This document shows positions 37,301 to 49,265 of a DNA stretch of 64,000 nt, in pieces (position 1 is the stretch's first letter; every line of letters starts with the position of its first letter). The stretch is from Brachionus koreanus. Lineage: Eukaryota > Rotifera > Eurotatoria > Ploima > Brachionidae. The position numbers and the translations under genes are program-made. Where the stretch lies: positions 1,485,089 to 1,549,088 of the forward strand of contig PJRA01000160.1 in assembly GCA_016987375.1 (NCBI GenBank), written 5' to 3'. A model generated the notes under the pieces. That model worked only from the letters and a program-made list of their open reading frames with translations, did no database searches and had not been told where the DNA came from.

Positions 37301-40300
37301 AAATAGCTTTATTCAATTACCTTGTAAAATGAAATCTACAGGGTGCTTTTGAAAGACTTTTCTAAACACAATCACACAATGGAATCAAATTTCAAGTTTT
37401 ATTTTAATTAAGTAGAAATAATCATAAAAGCAATCAATCATTCAAATTGGTGAATTACATTTTAAGATGAGCTTAAACATTTAATGACTAACCGAACAAA
37501 TTGAAATTTTGTTTTAATGATTTAGGTAATAAAATTTTTTTATGATTGCTTTTATTTTTTCAATTCATTAAGTCGAATAGATTTAATAACATGGTCGTAT
37601 ACAATGATCCTATTTTAGCCAAGCTATTAAGTTATATTGTCATTTGATATTCAAGATTAAATTTTTTTTATCGGGTCATTTTATTTTTAAACGTTTATTG
37701 GGAATTTTAACAGTTAGCTCCAATGACCTTTTTTGTTTGATAAAATTTCCGTAGAAAATATTATAATGATACGAATATTTTCTCATAAAAATTTTTATCA
37801 TTTTAATCTTTTATTTTTTTAATTATTCATTGACTTAAATTATTCTTGCATCAGACTTATTTATTATTAATAAAATAAGACACTTTTTTACTGACTGAGT
37901 TAGATTAAATTTTCTCAAACCAAATTTGACTTGAACTAAAACAGAATAGTTTGAATAGAAAAATAGAATTTTTTTGTAACAAGTGACACGGCTTGAGAAT
38001 GAAAGTTAAGACGTGTGCAAGTGAAATATTGAAGCCAAATTTTGATTTAAATCCAGTCAGTAGAAATAAAAAAAATTTTTAAACCTAAATTTTTATTTAT
38101 AAATGGTAATGAGGGAAAATTTAGAATAACACGACTAAATTAAAATTTTAAGTTAAATCCTTTTTTAAATAGATTTATTTCGTAGTCTAAACATGTTAGC
38201 CAACAACAATAATGGTCAATCGTTAAGAAATTCAAATCGTATAAGGTCTATGTCTAATAAACTTAGCTATGTCTATTTGAAAAATCTAAGCTCTTAATTA
38301 GGGTTTTTGACTGTCCAATACTCAATTGATCACCTGGAGCAAAAAATTTTCCAAGTCAAAAAGCTTTATTCGTTCATTTAAGAAATAATTGTTTGCAAAC
38401 ATTGAAATCGATTAGACTTCAAGTTTGTTCAAAACCGACCCATATCTCAAACTAAATACCACAAACGCCTATGTTTCTAAGACTTCAATCAATTCAAGCA
38501 AATAGCTATCATCATCGGCTAAAGTATCTATTTTTCCTTTTTCGCCACTGTTTGCTTTATTTTATTTGTATTCTCGATTATTGTATATAAACAATAATTA
38601 GTATATATATATATACATATTTACAAATTTCTCATTTATTTTTTTTTAAATAGCTTATTAGACACAGTGTGGCTTGCCATTACATTAATTAATCAATATA
38701 TAAACTAAGAATTTCTCTACGGATTTGAAAAAATTCGACCTAAACTAAAAAGAATGTGAAAACGAGTTTAATTTTTTTTGAATATCTAAGCCTGTGTTAG
38801 AGATCTAAAAAGTGTATGCTTTTCTTTCTTAATTATATTTAGCATAGAATCAATTATTTTTGAACGAAATTTTGACATGAAACAACTGTCCATGCGTATC
38901 ATTTAATCAATACCATATTGAATCGATTGTCATTTAAAGTTTAAGAATTAAATTTAGACAGAGTTTATATATGTGTCAGAGCTAGTCTTTAAAAATTAAA
39001 ATCCCGAAGTATTCAAAACACTGAATGTTTCATTTAAAAATCATAGATAGGAAAATTTTTCATGCATGAAATAAATAAGAAAAGTTTTGAATTAAATTAA
39101 TATTATATTGATAAACTGATAATTTTTTGTTTCAATACAAATGAATCTTAAATCATTTGAGCTATTTTGAAATTTTTTTTTGCTTCTATGAATTGAAGAA
39201 AAAATTTAAAATAAAAGAGTTCATGATAACTAAAAAAATAGTCTAAAACAAAATTCAAAAGTTATGAGAATCTAAACAAAGATAGTTACGCTGCCAGATA
39301 AATTTAAATAAATATAATATCTTTCTTTAAGGCACCATAAAGAATTTGAATTTTTTTTCATATTTAGATTTTAGAATGACATTTTAAGAGGAGCGTAATT
39401 TCGGCAATTATCTCTCTGGAAGGTTTGTTTTTTTTGTACGAAAAGTACTTGTTTATTTAGTGGCCGACTCCAAGAATATTTTTTAATTAAGCTTTATGTG
39501 GGCCAAAATATCAGGTTAGAATAGAATTTTCTACAGATAATATAGCTCCTGAAAATTTCTCAATTAAAAGCACTACAAGAAGTTATAGCTTAAACTTAAT
39601 GGAAAAATTTAAATAAGAACGAATTTTCAAAATTAAAATTATAGTAAGTTACACCAATCAATATTTTAGTTAATTTTAGGCCTTTAAGAAAATGTATCAA
39701 ATATTTGATTAAGTCTAGGCTTGTTTGAAATATCGTGGTAAATTTTTGAATGGTATTTTTAAGATGTTGATATTTGAGTAAAGTTTGCTTATTTAAAAAA
39801 AATTAAATAATGTTTGAAATAAAATAACAAATTGTAAAAAATCGTGTTATTAAAAATTTAAGTTTATTTTTTCAACTGATTCCTTACATAAAATAAAAGC
39901 CTAAGAAAAAATTTTAAGAAGCAAAATAAAATAAAAAAGGTAAATTAAATAAAACAAAATTTAAAGTAATTTTATTTTGATTAGTTTTCTTTTTTTTGTT
40001 TAGATAAAGAAAACATCTAGTCTTCATACATATTTTTTGAAACTTATTCCATAAAGTTTAAATTTTTTCAATTAAACAAACATGGGATTGATTTTCTACG
40101 AGTTATTTCCTTGGTTTATTTTTTTAAGGCCCAGAAATTCATTAAAAGTTACGTAAATGGTATTGACTAGAGTAAAAATCGATCGCAAAATAATCAATCC
40201 GGTGTTCTCGATTGCTTTATGTATTTTAATGCTTGGAAATAGCTTAAATTCTAGAATACTTAAGGAATTTAATAGTTTTTTTCGTATTACTATAAAAAAG

Positions 40301-43067
40301 CTTTTAATTATCTTTTTTTAAGTATGCATTCGTTTTGCCTTGGTTAAATGTTAAATGTTATTTTATTTTTTTTTTTTAAATTTTGATTAAGGATTTACAT
40401 GTTTGTGCGGAATTAGATTTGTTTTATTTTAATGAGACAATTCGAAATACTAAATTGTGAGTTAAAATTTAAGCAGATATGGGTTGTATAAGGAAACACA
40501 AAAATCAATAACAATTAATTTTGCTATACAAATTGAAATAATAATAAAAAACATAAATTGAAATAATTCGTTTTTTTTTCTTTAGGTTATAAAATGAAAA
40601 TTTTACTCAATTAATTTTTTGTTAAAAGCAATAAAAAAGCGAACTCTATTAAAATTATTTGATTTCCTTCACATTTTAGTGTTTTTTTAATTACTTTATT
40701 ATTAAGTTTGTCAATATTTTGTTTTTGAGTGAAATTTTGATAAAATAAATGAATTTATATGTCTATTAAAATCAATTTTTAATACAGAATTTTTTAAATT
40801 TAAATCAAATTTCCTTAGATAGATTTTTTTAGCTCAATTACTCAAAAAATTAACATTACACAATCAATTTTCCAATATTCAAAATCAATGGAATTATATA
40901 AGAGATATTTAAGTCTCTACGAATCAAACAAAAGGGTACTGATTGGCTTCAGGCATTCGGATATTCATTACTTAGTCAATCATTCTTAGAATTTATTTTC
41001 TTTGAATTCTGTTAAGATTAGGGGAAATGATTTCCAAATTTTTTATTAAGATTAAAAGATTTGCTGACAAATAATCTGACACCAGAAATAGGCTTGTTCG
41101 AAAATCTTTTTTACTATATTAAATAAAAAATTATAGTGTTATTCTTATCGCTGAATAATTTTGTAACAAATTAAAAAATTTAATAAAATTTATCGCTTTC
41201 AAGATGGTTAATGTTAAAAATGGCAACTTTCGCTTTAGTTTAAAAAAGGCTCTAGGGCTTTCAGCATTTTTTTCTTTCAGTGAGATGTAAAATTATGTTA
41301 AATGCTTCTTAAATTGTATACTGAATAAATTTAACAGTCTTACTAGTTCTTCGTTGTATTTTCTGAAATAAAATTAACGATTTTTGTTAAAATTAGAAAA
41401 TTTAAATTAAATCCAAAAAGAGAAATTAAATTGCGCGGAAAACAAGCATCGCTTGTTTAATAAGAGAAAAAGAGATTGAATTCTTTTTGGTTCAGAGCTT
41501 TAAGATTTTATTTGGCTTTTTTAATGTGCCTATTAGTTTGGCAAATTAATTTAATAAGGTATTCTGGATAATTTATTAAATAATTTTTTAAAAAAGTTGT
41601 TAAATAAATTAGCTATTTTAGTAAGAACATAAAATGTATTTTGTTCTTTTTCACAATAGCTTTAAAAAAAATACATATAAAATATTCATATTATTTTGAA
41701 TCAAGCTAAGATTTTTCAAATTATAATTTTTTGTTATTTCTTATTATTTTGAATTGAAAAATTTTCATATGACTTTCTAGTGAATCTAATTTCTTCGATC
41801 AAATAGTTTTGATTTAGATTTTTCTAATTAGATTTAATATCAAAATGTGTTCAAGTGAATAATGTTTCATTATTTGTCTTTTCTATTATCCAATTTTTCT
41901 AAAAATCGATAAACCATCAAAAGCTTAATACAACTAGAGTAATTTGTTGCATATAAATTACAAAATCAAACATAATACTAAAACTAAACTTAATAATACT
42001 TTTAACTCTAATAGGGTATGATAAATTACATTTAGTGTTTCATGTTAAAATTCTTAATTTTTCAAATCATTTGTAATTACTATTTTTTTAATAGAGAAAA
42101 TGAACTTTTCATATATAATTTAGTATATTAATCTTATTTAATTATCAAAAAAGTTTAAAAGCTTTGATAAGAAAAGATTTTTATTAGATATTCAAAAATT
42201 AAATAAATGTTTTCTATAATATTAAATTAGTAAAAATTCTAAGACACATAGTTTGAGAACGTGTGCACATGTGTCACATTGAAAACCAATAGATGAACTT
42301 TTAATAGCCTAAACACTTACTAAAACACTTTTTTTACGTTAAAAAAATTAGCATGTAGAAAAATTATGACCGTGAATAATTTATAGTACATAGGTAAATA
42401 GGTATGATGGCGACATTAGTTTTTTTTTTTCTAAATTAATTCAAATTGTCTATTTAATTGAACAGAGAAATTATGACAAGTTGGAAGAAAGCTCGTAAAT
42501 AGCAAATCGTTTTACGAATCACGACCTGCGTTGGCTCGATTTTACTCATTTTAAAAATAAAATATTTTTCTAATCCTCAAGTGTATGCGCTTAGTATAGT
42601 GTGCAAATGCGTGTTTGTGCTAAGCGCTCTCGTTTTAGAGAAATAACTTGAAATTTGCATGCGTTAATTTTTTTGTTTCAAATTCAAATTTAAGCATAAA
42701 CTAAAAAATTGGAAATAAATCCATCAAGTATTATCAGTCTCAAGCCGAAGTCAAAGTCACCATTGAGAAAAAAATAAAAATAAATCAATAAAAAACAGAC
42801 TGTTCGCTTATCACTCCATTTAATCACTAACCTTTTTTTATTTTTTTAAATTTTTTCTCTATGAAGCCAATAAACAATTAAAATTTTAATTACTAATAAC
42901 TAAATTCCAGACCTAATTTTTAAAATTAAGTTTAAAGTAAGGCTTAATTTGTAGATCTAATTTTCAAGGCAAACCGAATTTCTTAACAGTCTAGACAATT
43001 TAACTACAAAGATTAAATAAAATAAAATTAAAATTTATTCAAATTTAGATAAAAAAAACAATTCAAA
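28339..43067. other. 14.7-kb gene-poor stretch, no gene seen
   Basis: Extremely AT-rich. I read both strands for conserved coding blocks, splice-bounded exons, tRNA and snRNA cores and found none I can support. Short frames (for example the 65-codon frame at 32495-32692 on the minus strand and a 33-codon frame at about 40888-40989) look like chance. A TA dinucleotide run lies at about 38602-38617. The sequence from about 42500 onward becomes less poor in G+C and probably contains the promoter and leader of the RASSF gene. Long upstream introns or distal regulatory elements of that gene are possible but not shown. Confidence 0.5.
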
Positions 43068-44978
43068 ATGACAAAATCGGGTATAGGAACAGCTGCTCAG
43101 CACACATTGACTAATCAGACATCGGTGCCCAATCTGGCGCCGTCGATAGGCTCTGCCGAGATTCCAATATGGGTTGCCGATCGCAAAAAATGGGTTACCG
43201 GAATATCCAAAAAGACTACCATAAACGATCTAATATACGCCATACTAAAACAATGTCAACTAGTCTCGGACTCGTCGCACTCGGACTCATCCACTATAAT
43301 TGAGCAAATAGCAGCACAGTTTGTGCTCACCGAGTACCAATATGAGCCGTCTACAGAATCGCCCGAAGCCGAGTTTGTGCTCTCTTCGCAGCGCATATTA
43401 GATGGCGATTCCAAAGTTTACAAATACCTTCCCAAATGGTCACATATAACCACTAATAATAATTTAATGCTTAAGATTCTGCAACGTGAGCAGATCAATG
43501 ACCCGACTAGTGAGACTAGTCCGCCTGTCCAAAACAGTCACAATAGTTTGGCGTCCAAGATTCTTAAAAAAATAGGAGTTAATTCCAATTCGAATTTGAA
43601 CAAGAATCTAACTGTTCACTCTAATTCACCATCGACTGTGGGTCAAGTTAGTTATCGACTTGTCGACGTCAAGCTTCCCAATAACAAAAATTCTAACTCT
43701 GTTAATTTCAAGGCCAGTCAAGAGACAAATTCGAACACTCATCGAGCTCTTTTGTTCAACACAATTATCGAACGAGAAAATAGACTCAAAAAACAAAAAG
43801 ATAAATTTACTCTTTTGGACGAGCTTTTGCGCGAGTCCGAGAAAAAAAACAAAATTGTTTACGAAAGTTATAATTCGTTGGCAAACACAGGCTCAAATTT
43901 GGTCGAGCTAAATGATATTTATTGTCATTTTCCCGAAATGTGCACCCACAACATAAACGAAGTAGAAGACTTTACATACAAGTGTTGTCAATTTTTTAAA
44001 TTAGACGAAGCCATTCAAAACCAAAAGCAAATATTGAACAATTTGGAGCTTGATTTACAACGCGAATTGAATAATCAAAATCAATTTGGCTCTATTTTAA
44101 ATCAGAACATGGTGTCCAATGAGTCTCCCGAAGTCGTCGAGCTAAGAAAAGAGGTAAACCATAGCCGCGAACAAACTAGAGTTCAGTGCAAGCAATTGCA
44201 CGATCTTGATCTCAAGATGAGACAAAATGAACAAAATTTAATGCTGAAAGAGCAAGAGCTCAATCAATTGTTGGAACAGCTCTATGTTCAAGAAGTCTAT
44301 ACAGACACAAACCAAGAGACAATGACGCCCGTCGAGCATGTGAGCGTCAACGAGCTACATGAAGATTTGGAAAGGATAAATCTGAACGGTGAACAAGCGA
44401 GAAATTTTGCCGATGATATGACAAACAATTTGGTCAAATCGCAAAACGCAACTGTCTCAAGGTCGACCAACAATCTAAATCAATTAAATACAGGACACAA
44501 ATCGTTGTCTTATGGCAATTTAAATGCACCTATTCAGCAAACTTCACCAAATATGCAAAAATCTCAAGCCAAAATCAAGTCCTCACCGTCTATGGACATA
44601 AATAACAAAAATTTGATAATAAACACTACTGATCAGTTGGGCGAGACCGACTCGGGTATTAGCTCGATGAGTTCAGAAACGGCTGTAACTACCACCACCA
44701 CATCTTCAAATTCATCGGCTCAAATAAGTAACACCAATAACTCGCCAAACTCACTCCCCATCAATAATTTATACTTCAATGGCCAAAAATCTATGCCTAA
44801 TAACCAATTTAGTTATCAAATGGGCCAGCAGCATTTTTCATATCAACAGCAACAACAACAACAACAGCAGCAGCAGCAAAGACAATATATGTCACAGCAT
44901 AAACAAACTATAACAATGAGCAATCAAGGCTTAGCGAGTACAAAACAAGTTAAATCAGTTCTAGAAACTTTGGTCTAG
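43068..44978 (+). CDS. RASSF9/10: N-terminal Ras-association domain protein (RASSF9/RASSF10-like), intronless
   Basis: Single-exon frame of 636 residues. The Ras-association (ubiquitin-like) domain is near the N-terminus, about residues 30-150, beginning EIPIWVADRKKWVTGISKKT, the pattern I associate with RASSF9/10, and ending after LMLKILQRE. Within it, residues about 68-125 contain a Ser/Glu-rich insertion relative to vertebrates. Residues about 225-435 are Glu/Gln/Leu-rich and predicted coiled coil, as in RASSF7-10, and suit dimer or scaffold formation. The C-terminal 200 residues are Ser/Asn/Thr-rich and disordered, with a 12-residue polyglutamine run at about 593-604 (mixed CAA/CAG). N-terminal RASSFs are adaptor proteins without enzymatic activity. 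G+C content and codon choice are visibly less AT-biased than in all neighbouring genes. The start is the first ATG after in-frame AT-rich leader. Confidence 0.85.
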   Translation: MTKSGIGTAAQHTLTNQTSVPNLAPSIGSAEIPIWVADRKKWVTGISKKTTINDLIYAILKQCQLVSDSSHSDSSTIIEQIAAQFVLTEYQYEPSTESPEAEFVLSSQRILDGDSKVYKYLPKWSHITTNNNLMLKILQREQINDPTSETSPPVQNSHNSLASKILKKIGVNSNSNLNKNLTVHSNSPSTVGQVSYRLVDVKLPNNKNSNSVNFKASQETNSNTHRALLFNTIIERENRLKKQKDKFTLLDELLRESEKKNKIVYESYNSLANTGSNLVELNDIYCHFPEMCTHNINEVEDFTYKCCQFFKLDEAIQNQKQILNNLELDLQRELNNQNQFGSILNQNMVSNESPEVVELRKEVNHSREQTRVQCKQLHDLDLKMRQNEQNLMLKEQELNQLLEQLYVQEVYTDTNQETMTPVEHVSVNELHEDLERINLNGEQARNFADDMTNNLVKSQNATVSRSTNNLNQLNTGHKSLSYGNLNAPIQQTSPNMQKSQAKIKSSPSMDINNKNLIINTTDQLGETDSGISSMSSETAVTTTTTSSNSSAQISNTNNSPNSLPINNLYFNGQKSMPNNQFSYQMGQQHFSYQQQQQQQQQQQQRQYMSQHKQTITMSNQGLASTKQVKSVLETLV

Positions 44979-45744
44979 TTGAAAATTTAACGGACGACAT
45001 TTTTTTTTATTGTTGAGAGGATTTGAAGAAAAATACTGTTGTTGATTATGTAAATTAGACAATGTAGTCGCGAGAAGATAAAACGGTGTTTTATGAATAT
45101 GTTCGATCAAAATTGAACCATTTTAGACCGAAATGTAAATTTTTTCTATAGGTTTCTTTTTTTTTTTAAGAAAAAAAAACCTTTATTTTATGTAATTTTG
45201 CCTAGTTTTAATGAAGATTATTTAAGTTTATCATTTAAAATATATTAAAAATTTGATTTTTTTTTCTAATATTTTATTTGATCATAGAAAGTTTTCAAAA
45301 AAATTTGATTTTAATTTTTATTAATAAAACTATTTTAAGTTTCTTATTGGAAATAAAATCTGATTTGTTTTTTTCATCACTCAAAAAAAGGTTTGAAAAC
45401 ATTTATTTAGTTAGCTAACTAGATTGACTGCATCAAGAATTAAATAAAGCTAACTAGATTGACTGCATCAAGAATTAAATAAATCGTATCATCGAAAAAA
45501 ATGTGCTTCATCAAATTTTGATAAACTAACGGGTGAACCATAGTTTTTTGATTGTTCTTTTGATAATTAGTCCTCTTGGCAACTTAAGCATCAAGCATGA
45601 TGAAATTTTCGTAAATCGAATAATATATATAGATGAAATTTTTGTAGGTTTATTTTTCTTAACTCTAGAAGCACTAAGATGGCTCAAAATGACCAAAAAT
45701 CAATTTTGATTGAGAAGATCTCCTGAATCACATATCGTATTTCA
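44979..45744. other. RASSF 3' flank with a short tandem duplication
   Basis: AT-rich 3' untranslated or intergenic DNA. No gene seen. It contains the 35-bp duplication listed separately. Confidence 0.5.
45414..45483. repeat. Perfect 35-bp tandem duplication
   Basis: Two adjacent identical copies (45414-45448 and 45449-45483) of a unit that starts gctaactagattgactgc and ends aattaaataaa. Only two units, with no mismatch, so it is a recent local duplication or an assembly join error. Confidence 0.9.
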
Positions 45745-45977
45745 TTAACACTCAAAAACCGGATAACTTTTTTGACTCTTATTTAAATCTTTTTTAATAC
45801 TTTTTTTCAATGAAAATAAAATTATTTTNNNNNNNNNNNNNNNNNNNNNNNNNNNNNNNNNNNNNNNNTATGATTGAAAAAAAAATTATAAAAAAATGAT
45901 TAAATTTATTGAATAAAAAACAAAAAAAGGAAGTTACAAAAGGGGTTCAAAAGACCCCTCCGGTTTTTGAGTGTTAA
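45745..45977. mobile_element. TTAA-flanked (piggyBac-like) non-autonomous element, copy 2, with assembly gap
   Basis: Same terminal inverted repeats as the copy at 20.4 kb: TTAACACTCAAAAACCGGA at the left and its exact inverse ending at 45977, with TTAA at both outer edges. A run of 40 Ns (45829-45868) interrupts the interior. This copy shows more internal sequence on the right of the gap (ggaagttacaaaagggg, then ttcaaaagacccc). No transposase is seen. Both copies share about 75 bp of left sub-terminal sequence with a few substitutions. Confidence 0.75.
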
Positions 45978-46596
45978 ATAAAAGAAAGTTCGGTCATCAA
46001 AGTGTTTCTTCTATTCGAAAATATTTTTTTCTAAAAAGTGACTCAAATTAAAGAAATTTATTCATTTATTCTTCTATTTGAAACAAGAAGATACATGTTT
46101 TACATGGCAGACGACTGGTGATTTTTATTCTAAACAATCACATTTTTTGAGAAAAACAACTTAAAAAAACGGAAATTTTTGAAGAACTAACAAGTTTCTT
46201 CTATTTATGGTTACTTGTATTTGATGAAATACGGTAATTATAAAGAATGAAAGAGCAAAGTTACTTTACTTAGATATTTTTCGCCCCAAAAATTAAAATT
46301 TGTAAGTAGAAAACTTATAGCTCGTTTTGTAAAATAGTTTTGATAAATAAAAAACAGGTATTTTTACCAATAGATTAAACAATTATTAAGATATTGTAAT
46401 ATAATTAAAATAATACCAATTTAATGTGTTTTGAGTTTAAAAAAAAAATTTTTGTTAGTAGGCAATTAATAGCTTGTTATGTAGGGTATTTTTGACCGAT
46501 CAAAACAAGAATATTTTTGCGTAACAAAAAAAATGGGATTATTTTTAGTTTTTAAAAATAAAAGATAAAAAAAGTGGCAAGCATTCAAAAAATTCT
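45978..46596. other. Intergenic, no gene seen
   Basis: AT-rich spacer. No coding or RNA feature recognised. Confidence 0.45.
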
Positions 46597-46748
46597 GACT
46601 GACTGGTGATCGGTGGCACCACGAGTCAGTCGTTTTTTTTAAATTAGAAAATAAATATTTCAAAAGCTGATTATAGCAGCTAAAAACAGTTTTATTTATA
46701 GTGAAAAGTTCTAGTGTCAAAGCGTAGAGATCTCCGCTTGTGCTAGAA
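46597..46748. repeat. Two adjacent hairpin-forming palindromes
   Basis: First hairpin at 46597-46631: GACTGACT pairs perfectly with AGTCAGTC, and inside it GGTG pairs with CACC, leaving an 8-nt loop and a 3-nt bulge. Second at 46709-46748: TTCTAG pairs with CTAGAA and AAGCG with CGCTT around a central GAGATCTC. Both are G+C-rich for this window. They could be part of a small mobile element or a structured transcript; I cannot assign either. Confidence 0.45.
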
Positions 46749-49265
46749 AAAAATTTCAAATTTATTCTGATAGATCTCGACAAGACCATAAATTTTTTAA
46801 AAGGATTATGTAACTTTAGTAAACTAATTTAGCCTTCAATTTTTTCAATAAAAATTGAATACTCGCACTTTTGTTTATAAATTCGAAAAGAAAATCTCAA
46901 AATATAGCCCAAAGTAGGGCTTTGGTGTTAAATATTTTTTCCAATTTTATAATTAATTTTGGAAAATTGACTAGAATTTTTTCACGTGAATACAATTTGA
47001 ATTTATAGATTTGGAGCTGAAATCTTATAAAAGTTAGAATTAATTTTTTTATTTATTTTTCATTTTACGTTATCTTAAATAATCAATCATTTCATCTTTA
47101 TCTAACTCTTTTTTCGAAATAATTTTATTTGATAATATAAACTTGGTTTTAATGCAAAAATTTTTTTTTTACTTTTTTTGGAGAAAATGTTATTAAATTT
47201 AGTAAATTTTCTAATTATAATTTTAAATTAAATCCAATTTAGAACAATAAATGAATGGTATAATTGCAAGTTAACGATAGACAGGTGTTAAAGGTTGACC
47301 CCATTAGAGTTGAATTATGATTTAAAAAATTTCATTATTTTGAAATCAAATTAAATAAGCTAGTCAAAATAATATTTTGAAATTCACCCGTTTTTACAGT
47401 TTTTCAGTCTAAGTTAAAAATGCAACAAATATATCACTTAAAAGAGTAAATGATTTTGAATAAGTTAGGATGATCTAGGAAATAAATTAATTTGTTTTTA
47501 TTTGAAGACAACTATTTAAAATGTAGGACTATCTAAGACTATCTAAGTCATAGAACAAATCCAAAAATCTAACAAAAACTATGTTTATATGCACAATACA
47601 AACTATCAATAAGTTCCAAAATTTAAAGCATTTGCTAAATTGTTATGATATTATTTTTTAATTGAATTTTGTGCAGAGAATCATGGTTCACCCTAAATCA
47701 CTTAATGTAAAATAACTTTAATGTTAATTAATCTTAACTCAAATATAGGACTTAAAAATTGATGTTAAAATAATTCAGATAAAAAAAATTTTTCAAATCC
47801 CAAGTAGAAAATTTATTGCTGATTAGAACAAAAATATTAATAAAAGTTGTTCTTGGAAAAATTTATCCGCTTTTGAAATTAAATCCTAAACCTACTTTAA
47901 AAGTCTTCTCTCGAAAGACTTTTAAAAACACTAATTTTTAATCATTTTTTAATTATACTCTTCGGCGATTTTCTTGCTTTTTGATAAAACCCTGATAAAT
48001 GTTTGTAAAAATCATTATGTTTCTTAAACTAGTCTAAATATTTTGCCAATCAATCTTTAATTTGAGTTTTTTTTTACTTGCTGATAAAATGTAAAAAATC
48101 TAAAAGTCTTTTCATATAAAGAATTAATTTATCAAAAAAGTTTTATAAGTAAGCAAATAAATTGACTAAATAAATTCTTACTGACTAATTAAAACATATT
48201 TCGAATACAATTTTTTAAGGAGTTTTATTAAAAGCTTGTTTCCTACTGAAGTTAATTATTATCTTTTATTATTACAGCTGGAAAAATTTTTAAAATGTAT
48301 CAGGCAAAAAATTGATATTTCTTAATCAGTTTTTAAGTTTAAATTTTTAGTCTTAAGTTAGACATTCTAGATTTTTCAAACAAGCCTCTACTTTCACGAG
48401 TTAGCATTTTTTTATGAAATAGTGACATGAGACTTAAATCAAACCTTCAAGATAAAAAGTAACCATTGTTGATCTCAAAACAAAAAAGAACAACCACACT
48501 GCAAAAACAAGCATAAAGATGGGTCAAACATTTTAAGTAAATCATCAAAAGAATCCGTAATTTCGCGTATGATATTGATACCATCTGAAAGCCGCTCTCG
48601 GTCATTCTCTAAAATTCGGGTCTATGTAGCAATACATTTTGAAAAAGACTACCATAGATTTGATTTGATCCTCGGGTTAAAACCCAACTTACATAATAAG
48701 TGGAATGTGTAAATCCATTATGTTCTAGGGACAGTTGAAGAAAGAAGAATAAAAGGATTCTAAAAGAGGCCAAGATTATTTTACATTTAACATGTCTTAT
48801 TTTTTTTCTAAACTTAAGATAAAATCAATAGTCCGGTAATCAGCTCAAATAATTCAATTTTTGACTTTTATAATTAAAATTTAATAAAGATTTTTTTTTT
48901 ATTAATATATATATATATACAAATATGTTTAATAATAAAGATATATTTCAGTTAGTTTTTTTTAATTTCCAAAAATTTATTTTATTCTAGAATAACAATT
49001 GATAAAAAAAATATCACTACATTAAAAAATTATTTTTAAGCAATCATTGATTAATTTACCATGTCATTCATTTTAAAATATATCAAATATATGAATTTTT
49101 TTGATAATTTTATTTATAAAAATAGCTATCTAAATATCCACATTAAATTTTTATATAATTCATTATCTAGACTGAAATTATTTAATGTCAATTATATTAC
49201 AAAATTTTAAAGATAGCTTAATAAAATTAAAGAAGATACAAATTAAAAATAATTCAGAAATATCC
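46749..49265. other. Intergenic, no gene seen
   Basis: AT-rich. A slightly G+C-richer patch at about 48540-48740 has no coding or RNA signature I recognise and may be a repeat fragment. A (TA)n run lies near 48905-48920. Confidence 0.45.

Noticed and set aside
40888..40989. 33-codon frame starting MELYKRYLSLYESNK
   Set aside because: Looks protein-like, but it is too short and lacks splice or similarity support.
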